A stretch of 6,278 nt of DNA from Dehalococcoidia bacterium (GTDB lineage Bacteria > Chloroflexota > Dehalococcoidia > UBA2979), in assembly GCA_018700215.1 (NCBI GenBank), contig JABIST010000085.1, forward strand, positions 1-6,278. Reading direction: 5' to 3'. The notes below the pieces were generated by a model that searched no databases, was not told the DNA's origin, and was given only the letters and a program-made list of their open reading frames with translations. Of the stretch, positions 1-4,656 are shown in pieces. The position numbers and the translations under genes were made by a program. Position 1 is the stretch's first letter. Every line of letters starts with the position of its first letter.

Positions 1-98
1 CACTGACGACATCTCGCTCGGGACGCTACATATTTCGGTCGATGCGCTGGCCCCTCCCGGACCGGATAGTGCTACCGAGCAAGATCCAGTTCCTGGTC

Positions 99-104
99 GG
101 GAGG
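99..104 (+). promoter_or_regulatory. Shine-Dalgarno site that fixes the start of the first gene
   Basis: GGGAGG lies six bases before the ATG at 111. The reading frame is open upstream through another ATG at 42 and on to the window edge, but neither has a comparable site. This supports 111 as the start. It also contrasts with the hydrolase, the 261-aa gene and the NnrS-like gene, which have no visible Shine-Dalgarno sequence. Confidence 0.65.
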
Positions 105-110
105 CTGAAC

Positions 111-530
111 ATGGCTTGGCAAGACGATCTGTGCGACACAGGCCTCAACATCGACGACGCGACCAAGGCCACGCTGATGGACACCGATCTTCGGATCAAA
201 AACCTCCCCGTATCCCGCGTCACCAACGAACTCAGCGCGTGGTTGGACCGAGTTGCCTGTTGGCTCATCAAAAGCGCAGCCAACCCGGCGGGCCCTCCCG
301 CTCCAGCCGTCCCGGGATCGGGCGATCAGACCGTTGGTGCGATGCTTCAGGATCTGAGAGTGCATGTGCTGGAGGCGGAAACCAATTTCCGTTCAGCACC
401 AGCCAAGTACTCGATCATTTGGATCGCCGGTCTCCTGATCTGGATCGTCATCATCCCCTGGCTCTGGGACGGTGCCGCCACCTTCTTCAAACCGGACGAA
501 CCGCTCCTCGGGGTCAGCGTCAGAGCCTAG
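111..530 (+). CDS. Hypothetical single-helix membrane protein, possibly the N-terminal half of a split gene
   Basis: The product is 139 aa and I do not recognise the family. Residues 1-57 are a mixed, probably helical soluble region beginning MAWQDDLCDTGLNIDD. Residues 58-72 are a Pro/Ala/Gly-rich linker. A second soluble stretch follows, then one strong transmembrane helix at about residues 100-119 (YSIIWIAGLLIWIVIIPWLW). The tail FFKPDEPLLGVSVRA ends at TAG (528-530). The next codon in the same frame is the ATG of the following ORF. The start at 111 is chosen for its Shine-Dalgarno site; the frame is open leftward past an ATG at 42 to the window edge, so a longer protein is not excluded. 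Codon use is less C-biased than in genes to the right. The ORF may be a separate gene translationally coupled to its neighbour, or the front half of one gene broken by an amber mutation. The sequence alone cannot decide. Confidence 0.6.
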   Translation: MAWQDDLCDTGLNIDDATKATLMDTDLRIKNLPVSRVTNELSAWLDRVACWLIKSAANPAGPPAPAVPGSGDQTVGAMLQDLRVHVLEAETNFRSAPAKYSIIWIAGLLIWIVIIPWLWDGAATFFKPDEPLLGVSVRA

Positions 531-1052
531 ATGGCAACCTTCATCGTCGGAGTCGCCGGCAGCGTCACAATGGTGCTCTCCAAAATCTATCGCGGCACCT
601 TCGCATTCCACGAGATCAGCTTCACACCTCGAACCAGCGAACTAACCTCGCCGTACTCAACGCCCATCCCCAAGCCCATTGCCATCACCCCCCAGGGACT
701 CGCGGGGCTCGTCGCTCAATTCTGGGAGCGTCTCACCGCCACCGATATTGTGCGGGTCTTCTTCCGCGCCGTGGTACGCCCGATCTTGGGCGGCGTACTC
801 GCGGTCGCGGTCATGCTCATCTTGATGTCAGGATTCGTGGCTGAGCCCTTGGTCACATCGCTGATTGAGGATCATGCGGACCCCATCGACTTCGTGGATG
901 CAAAGACGAGCGGATTCTTCTTATCCGTCGCCTTCCTCGCGGGATTCAGCGAAGACCTCGCGTGGACGCTGCTGGATCGTGCCGTAGCCCGCCTCAGCGG
1001 TACTCCGGCAGACGGCGCGAACCAGAACGGCGCGCCCGCAAACGGCGTCTAG
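531..1052 (+). CDS. Hypothetical membrane protein with C-terminal AGFSE motif, possibly the C-terminal half of a split gene
   Basis: The product is 173 aa and the family is not identified. A first hydrophobic segment begins immediately (about residues 3-20, TFIVGVAGSVTMVLSKIY). It is followed by a polar Pro/Thr-rich region and an amphipathic stretch (LVAQFWERLTATDIVRVFF). A strong helix lies at about 85-105 (ILGGVLAVAVMLILMSGFVA). A last hydrophobic stretch ends in FLAGFSEDLAWTLLDR, with the GFSE at residues 138-141. From memory, similar AGFSE-type segments close several uncharacterised bacterial membrane proteins; this is a weak family hint. The ATG at 531 abuts the preceding TAG with no gap, in the same frame, and has no clear Shine-Dalgarno site. 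Expression would therefore need reinitiation, readthrough, or an originally uninterrupted frame. Joined to the upstream ORF, it would give a roughly 313-residue protein with about four membrane segments. Confidence 0.6.
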   Translation: MATFIVGVAGSVTMVLSKIYRGTFAFHEISFTPRTSELTSPYSTPIPKPIAITPQGLAGLVAQFWERLTATDIVRVFFRAVVRPILGGVLAVAVMLILMSGFVAEPLVTSLIEDHADPIDFVDAKTSGFFLSVAFLAGFSEDLAWTLLDRAVARLSGTPADGANQNGAPANGV

Positions 1053-1068
1053 CAGCGCCCACCGCCGA

Positions 1069-1112
1069 CGAACCAACAGGCCGCGAGTTCATCCTCGCGG
1101 CCTGTTGGTTCG
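1069..1112. terminator. Perfect 19-bp hairpin between convergent genes, probable bidirectional terminator
   Basis: CGAACCAACAGGCCGCGAG (1069-1087) and its exact reverse complement (1094-1112) flank the six-base loop TTCATC. The hairpin begins 17 bases after the plus-strand stop and lies 22 bases past the minus-strand reductase stop, as expected for a shared terminator. No T-run follows on either strand, so classical intrinsic termination is not shown. The structure could also act by RNA end protection. Confidence 0.7.
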
Positions 1113-1133
1113 CAACCTGCCGCCCTCGCCGTG

Positions 1134-2162
1134 TTACGAAGTCCCAATCGACAGCAGATTCTCCAGCGGCTGGTACAGCTCTTCGAGGTAGGCGACATCC
1201 TCGTCCGCCAGCTCAATCTCCGTTGCCTCCACAAGCTGCTCAAGCTGCGTGATCTTCGAAACGCCGACTACCGGCGCCGTGATCTCCGGCTTACTCGTCA
1301 GCCACGCCAGCGCAATCTGTGCCGGCGCCTTCTCGTACTTCGCCGCCACCTCGCCCACGCGGTCCGCGATATCGAACGTCGCCTCGCCGCGGTACAGACC
1401 CTCCGTCCGCACCCGATCGCGGCCCTGCGAGCGGTCGGTCCCACCCTCGTCAAAGCTCCCCTTGTACGAACCCGTCAGAATTCCCCGCGCCAGCGGCGAC
1501 CACGGCATCAGCGCCACACCCGTCTTCTCGCAGTACGGGTTCATCTCCCGCTCCTCCTCGCGGTACACCAGGTTGTAGTGATTCTGCATCGAAACAAACT
1601 TCGTCCAGCCGTTGATCTCCGCCGTCAGCTGCAACTCCGTGAACTGCCACGCGAACATCGAAGAAGCGCCCAGGTACAGCACCTTCCCCGCCTTCACCAC
1701 GTCGTGCAGCGCCTCCATCGTCTCCTCAATCGGCGGCTGCATCGGTCCCCGCCCATGCGGATGTCGATGAATCACCAGGTGATCGATGTAGTCCAACCCC
1801 AGCCGCTCCAGGCTCGCGTCCACCGCCTCCATGATGTGCTTCCGAGACAGCCCAACCTGGTTCGGCCCTGGCCCCATCGCCCCCGAAATCTTCGTCGCGA
1901 TCACATACTCATCACGTGCCTTCAGCTCCCGCAGCAGCGAACCCACCACCCGCTCACACGAGCCCAACCCGTACACGTCCGCGCAGTCGAAGGTGAACAA
2001 CCCCGCATCGAACGCCGCCTGAAAAATCGGCCGCGCCTGATCGATATCCAGCGTCCAGTCCCCCTGGTGCCCCCGCCCCGGCTCCCCGAAGTTCATCGTC
2101 CCCAGCACCAGCGGCGAAACGCTCAGCCCACTGTTCTTCCCAAGCTGAATCGGTTCAAGCAT
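1134..2162 (-). CDS. Aldo/keto reductase, YajO-like
   Basis: The product is 342 aa, a typical length for a cytoplasmic NADP(H)-dependent aldo/keto reductase with a TIM-barrel fold. The N-terminus shows the opening strand (SPLVLGTMNFGEPGRG). The catalytic tetrad is visible as Asp59 and Tyr64 in FDCADVYGLGSCERVVG, Lys91 in ATKISG, and His132 in LVIHRH. Later landmarks are GKVLYLGASSMFAWQF, SMQNHYNLVYREEEREM, PWSPLARGILTG and the cofactor-side APVVGVSKITQLEQL. These resemble E. coli YajO closely, as recalled. The substrate cannot be read from sequence; family members reduce assorted aldehydes and ketones, and YajO has been linked to a pentose-phosphate-derived substrate. The start has a Shine-Dalgarno site. 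The frame stays open upstream on this strand to about 3737, but that part is antisense to the hydrolase and is not coding. Codons end mostly in G (the first eight Gly codons are all GGG), unlike the plus-strand genes. Confidence 0.95.
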   Translation of the reverse strand: MLEPIQLGKNSGLSVSPLVLGTMNFGEPGRGHQGDWTLDIDQARPIFQAAFDAGLFTFDCADVYGLGSCERVVGSLLRELKARDEYVIATKISGAMGPGPNQVGLSRKHIMEAVDASLERLGLDYIDHLVIHRHPHGRGPMQPPIEETMEALHDVVKAGKVLYLGASSMFAWQFTELQLTAEINGWTKFVSMQNHYNLVYREEEREMNPYCEKTGVALMPWSPLARGILTGSYKGSFDEGGTDRSQGRDRVRTEGLYRGEATFDIADRVGEVAAKYEKAPAQIALAWLTSKPEITAPVVGVSKITQLEQLVEATEIELADEDVAYLEELYQPLENLLSIGTS

Positions 2163-2169
2163 CGCCACA

Positions 2170-2176
2170 CTCCCTC
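2170..2176 (-). promoter_or_regulatory. Shine-Dalgarno site of the aldo/keto reductase
   Basis: Read on the minus strand this is GAGGGAG, seven bases before the ATG at 2162-2160. It sets the reductase start and argues against the long open frame further upstream. Confidence 0.65.
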
Positions 2177-2199
2177 TGCTCCCGCGCCCTGAGCGCCCG

Positions 2200-2205
2200 A
2201 TTGTG
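2200..2205 (-). promoter_or_regulatory. Candidate -10 element for the reductase
   Basis: Read on the minus strand this is CACAAT, matching four of six bases of TATAAT. It would place transcription start about 30 bases before the reductase ATG, leaving room for the Shine-Dalgarno site. No convincing -35 box is visible at the expected spacing, so this is a weak call. Confidence 0.25.
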
Positions 2206-2253
2206 CCCGATCCCCCCACTTCCCGCTGCCCGCTACCGACCCCGGAACCCCGC

Positions 2254-2467
2254 GCCCTCACCCGCACCGAGTTCCCCGCTGGCGATCTCGGCCCCGGCGG
2301 CGTCGCCACCCTCGGCCTTCCACACACATCTCCTCCGGCCCCGCAACCGCCACCCCCGACGAACCCATCCACCTCCGCGTCGCCTCCGATGGTGACAATC
2401 TCTACGTCCGCGACGAAGCTGGCCTCACCAGCTGGGTCACTTCCGAATTCGTCGAATGGGCCGACTA
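2254..2467 (+). pseudogene. Probable remnant of an unidentified gene, frame-disrupted and without a start
   Basis: Two adjoining stretches have the codon pattern of real plus-strand genes here but sit in different frames. From 2254 to about 2319 the frame reads ALTRTEFPAGDLGPGG followed by VATLGL. From about 2331 a different frame reads SSGPATATPDEPIHLRV, then ASDGDNLYVRDEAG, then LTSWVTSEFVEWAD and a TAA stop at 2465-2467. The second stretch is nearly all C- or G-ending codons and looks like the C-terminus of a small acidic protein. No ATG, GTG or TTG starts that frame between the reductase start and 2358. A frameshift near 2320-2330 in a formerly intact gene would explain this. The family is unknown. 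It is also possible that only the second stretch was ever coding. Confidence 0.4.
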
Positions 2468-2487
2468 ACCCGTCCAATCCACCTCGA

Positions 2488-2518
2488 TTGGTGACCCAGC
2501 CCCCGGACGCGCTAGCAT
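2488..2518 (+). promoter_or_regulatory. Candidate leaderless promoter of the hydrolase
   Basis: TAGCAT (2513-2518) fits the TANNNT form of a -10 box and ends seven bases before the ATG at 2526. Transcription would then start at or very near the start codon, which agrees with the lack of a Shine-Dalgarno sequence. TTGGTG at 2488-2493 could serve as a -35 box, though the 19-base spacing is long. Confidence 0.4.
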
Positions 2519-2525
2519 CCCCGCC

Positions 2526-3653
2526 ATGCTTCAACGTGAATTCGTCTCCCTCGATTCCCCCACAGCACGCCAGAACCCCGCCGGCTTCCACCCTTGCCAG
2601 GGCTTGCTCCACACCGACCCCTCCGCTGGCCCCACCGGCCCTGCCGGCCTTGGCCACATAGCCGCCACCGCCATCATCGCCACCCACTACAACGTCGACT
2701 TCAGCGAGCACTACCTCGGTCCGCTGATGGCCGCCCGAGGCGTCGACTTCCTCGGCTGGAACACCCGCTACCGAGGCAACGAGCCCTTCTTCATCCTCGA
2801 ACAGGCGCTCGTCGACATCGGCGTTGGCGTCCGCTTCCTCCGCGACCGCGGCTATGAGCGCATCGTCCTCCTCGGCAACTCCGGCGGCGGCTCGCTCATG
2901 GGCGCCTACCAGTCCCAGGCCACCGACCCCAGCATCACCCCCACCCGAGGAATGCGACTCCCCGACGAAGTGCTCGACCTGATCCCCGCAGACCTCTACG
3001 TTTCCCTCAATGCCCACGCCGGTCGTCCCGAGGTGCTCACCGCCTGGTTCGACCCGTCGGTGATCGACGAAAACGACCCCTTCGCCGCCGACCCGGAACT
3101 CGATCTCTTCCAGCAAGAGCTGCCACTCGATCCAGCCTTCGTCACCCGCTATCGCGAGGCCCAGGTCGCCCGCAACGATCGCATCACTCAGTGGGCCATC
3201 GAGGAACTCGAGACCCTCCGAGGTCGCGGCTTCTCGGACCGCGCCTTCAACCTCTTCCGCACCTGGGCCGACCCACGCATGGTCGACGGCACTCTCGACC
3301 CGTCGGACCGCCCCGTCGGCGTCTGCTACGCCGGAGATCCCAGGCGTGCGAACTACTCTCCCGCGGGCATCGGCCTCACCAACACCCTCCGCACTTGGCT
3401 CTCGATGTGGAGCCTCGCCGAGTCCCAGTGTCGCGGCGCGCCCCACCTCGCCCGCATCAAAGTCCCCGCGCTCGTCATCCAGTCCACCGCCGACACCGGC
3501 GTCTTCCCCAGCGACGCCGAAGCCATCTTCGACGCCCTCGGCAGCACCACGAAAACCAAACACCTCATCCCCGGCGACCACTACCTCCAAACCCCCGAGG
3601 ATGCCCGCGACTCCGTCGCAGACCAGATCGCCGCCTGGATCGCCGACAACTGA
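2526..3653 (+). CDS. Alpha/beta hydrolase of unknown substrate
   Basis: The product is 375 aa with no signal peptide, so probably cytoplasmic. The alpha/beta-hydrolase core is visible: strand and turn IIATHYNVDF, then the nucleophile elbow GNSGGG with Ser119. The acid is probably Asp323 in VIQSTADTGVF, and the catalytic His is His352 in IPGDHYLQTP. A long insertion between the Ser and the Asp (about residues 130-300) includes LNAHAGRPEVLTAWFDPSV and a charged helical region, and probably forms a lid that sets specificity. The substrate is not evident; ester or amide hydrolysis is the family default. No Shine-Dalgarno site is present and a possible leaderless promoter precedes it. Its last 31 codons, including His352 and the stop, are duplicated at 4491-4583 beyond the next gene. 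The upstream neighbour is the divergent reductase; the downstream gene starts 35 bases after the stop. Confidence 0.88.
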   Translation: MLQREFVSLDSPTARQNPAGFHPCQGLLHTDPSAGPTGPAGLGHIAATAIIATHYNVDFSEHYLGPLMAARGVDFLGWNTRYRGNEPFFILEQALVDIGVGVRFLRDRGYERIVLLGNSGGGSLMGAYQSQATDPSITPTRGMRLPDEVLDLIPADLYVSLNAHAGRPEVLTAWFDPSVIDENDPFAADPELDLFQQELPLDPAFVTRYREAQVARNDRITQWAIEELETLRGRGFSDRAFNLFRTWADPRMVDGTLDPSDRPVGVCYAGDPRRANYSPAGIGLTNTLRTWLSMWSLAESQCRGAPHLARIKVPALVIQSTADTGVFPSDAEAIFDALGSTTKTKHLIPGDHYLQTPEDARDSVADQIAAWIADN

Positions 3654-3660
3654 CCTCCCG
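3561..3660 (+). repeat. 100-bp direct repeat, copy 1 (hydrolase 3' end)
   Basis: This copy encodes the last 30 residues of the hydrolase (from HLIPGDHYLQTPEDARD to WIADN), its TGA stop and seven bases beyond. It matches 4491-4590 at 95 of 100 positions, offset 930 bases. The first 83 bases are identical; the differences are at 3644, 3647, 3652, 3656 and 3657. Similarity stops at 3661. Confidence 0.97.
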
Positions 3661-3676
3661 TGATCACCACATCCCG

Positions 3677-3682
3677 TACGCT
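3677..3682 (+). promoter_or_regulatory. Candidate leaderless -10 element for the 261-aa gene
   Basis: TACGCT fits TANNNT and ends six bases before the ATG at 3689, nearly the same geometry as upstream of the hydrolase. No Shine-Dalgarno site and no clear -35 box are visible. If real, the gene carries its own promoter between the repeat and its start. Confidence 0.35.
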
Positions 3683-3688
3683 GCCCGA

Positions 3689-4474
3689 ATGCAAGATCGT
3701 TACACCGGAGACATCGGCGATTTCGGAAAATACGCACTCCTCCGTGCGCTTGCCGGATTGCACCCGACGTCCGAACCCTCGCTATCGCTCGGCGTTGTTT
3801 GGTACCTCACCGACGCTGAGATGGAGCGAACCGACCCCGCAGGCGACGGCAGGCATACCGCCTACCTCAAACCTCACCAGGCCCCGCGCTTCCGCTCCGC
3901 CGACCCCGAGTTGTACGACTCCCTCGCCGCCCTCATCAACTCCAACGACCGCCGCGTCGCCGCCATCCGAGAACGCGCGATCCTCGGTCCCAACACCGTC
4001 TTCTACGAAGATCGAATCCACACCCCGACTCCACAGCAGCGCAGATTCGAACGGCTCCAGCACCGCGAGTTGTGGATTGCTGCTGCCGAACGCGCCGTCG
4101 CACCATGCGATATCGTCTTCCTCGATCCCGACAACGGACTCGAAGCCGCCTCCGTCCAAACCCACCACAAGAAAGGTCCGAAGTACGCCTACCTCAATGA
4201 GCTCCAACGGCTGGCCGGAGGCAGCCGCGCTCTCGTCGTCTACCACCACCTCAGCCGCTCAAGCGATGGAGTAGCCCAGATCCGCACCGTCGGTGCACGA
4301 ATCCGCGACGCCCTGCCCCGCGACTACACGCTCGACGCCGTCTGGTACCACCGTGGAACCGCGCGCGCCTTCCTGATCGCGACTCCACCCCGATACGCGG
4401 CCCCAATCGATCGCCGCATCGCTGCCCTCCTCGCCGGCCCCTGGGCCGCCCACTTCACCCGCGAAATCGCCTGA
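3689..4474 (+). CDS. Uncharacterised protein with GDIGDFGKY and FLDPDNGLE motifs, flanked by direct repeats
   Basis: The product is 261 aa, soluble, without signal peptide or membrane helix. It begins MQDRYTGDIGDFGKY (residues 1-15), followed by LGVVWYLTDAEMERTD. Further landmarks are ILGPNTVFYEDRI, the strand-plus-turn CDIVFLDPDNGLE (residues 140-152), KKGPKYAYLNEL, ALVVYHHLSR and VWYHRGTARAFLIATP. The opening block looks like that of a scattered bacterial family known to me only as hypothetical. A hydrophobic strand ending in DPDNG recalls motif IV of Rossmann-type methyltransferases, but there is no clear S-adenosylmethionine-binding glycine loop, so no activity is assigned. The frame runs open into the hydrolase upstream, but that part is a shadow; 3689 is the first ATG after the hydrolase stop. 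The early codons include several forms (GGA, CGT, TTG, CTA, GTT, AGG) that are less common in the neighbours. With the flanking hydrolase-tail repeats, this suggests acquisition by transfer. Confidence 0.85.
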   Translation: MQDRYTGDIGDFGKYALLRALAGLHPTSEPSLSLGVVWYLTDAEMERTDPAGDGRHTAYLKPHQAPRFRSADPELYDSLAALINSNDRRVAAIRERAILGPNTVFYEDRIHTPTPQQRRFERLQHRELWIAAAERAVAPCDIVFLDPDNGLEAASVQTHHKKGPKYAYLNELQRLAGGSRALVVYHHLSRSSDGVAQIRTVGARIRDALPRDYTLDAVWYHRGTARAFLIATPPRYAAPIDRRIAALLAGPWAAHFTREIA

Positions 4475-4490
4475 GTCACCCTCAGCACCA

Positions 4491-4590
4491 CACCTCATCC
4501 CCGGCGACCACTACCTCCAAACCCCCGAGGATGCCCGCGACTCCGTCGCAGACCAGATCGCCGCCTGGATCGCGGATAACTAACCCTCCG
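4491..4590 (+). repeat. 100-bp direct repeat, copy 2 (orphan 3' fragment of a hydrolase gene)
   Basis: Positions 4491-4583 read as the same 30 C-terminal hydrolase residues followed by a TAA stop, with no start and no hydrolase body in front. Against copy 1 the coding changes are GCC to GCG (Ala), GAC to GAT (Asp) and TGA to TAA, none altering the peptide. Just upstream, CCCTC and AGCACCA (4479-4490) also occur in order in the intact gene before the repeat, separated there by three extra bases and followed by 11 extra bases. The homology may therefore once have run further left. The fragment is not expected to be translated alone. Confidence 0.95.
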
Positions 4591-4656
4591 CCTCCAGGCG
4601 CCACGCCGCCCTCGTCCAGTAGCCCCACCCACGGATGACGCCCACACTGCACCTTC

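Noticed and set aside
116..844. 242-residue plus-strand ORF overlapping the first two genes
   Set aside because: It is Arg/His/Pro-rich and lacks any domain pattern, the usual shadow of a high-GC gene in the next frame.
1131..2192. 353-residue plus-strand ORF antisense to the reductase
   Set aside because: It is Arg/Leu/His-rich with no motifs and lies exactly opposite a gene with all four catalytic residues.
2203..2661. 152-residue Pro/Ser-rich plus-strand ORF starting at GTG
   Set aside because: It runs out of frame into the hydrolase and most of it is low-complexity shadow. Only its 2254-2319 stretch looks gene-like, and this is reported as part of the remnant.
3191..3688. N-terminal extension of the 261-aa protein into the hydrolase region
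   Set aside because: The peptide is Arg/Pro-rich shadow of the hydrolase. The conserved-looking MQDRYTGDIGDFGKY start appears only at 3689.
2163..3737. Minus-strand upstream extension of the reductase frame, giving an 867-residue ORF
   Set aside because: The extension is Gly/Val/Glu-rich low-quality protein antisense to the hydrolase. The reductase fold begins at 2162 with its own Shine-Dalgarno site, and high GC makes such antisense frames common.
3561..4590. Insertion sequence or full integrative element bounded by the direct repeats
   Set aside because: No transposase, integrase or terminal inverted repeats are visible. The repeats are gene 3' ends far longer than a target-site duplication, so only recombination at the hydrolase tail is supported.
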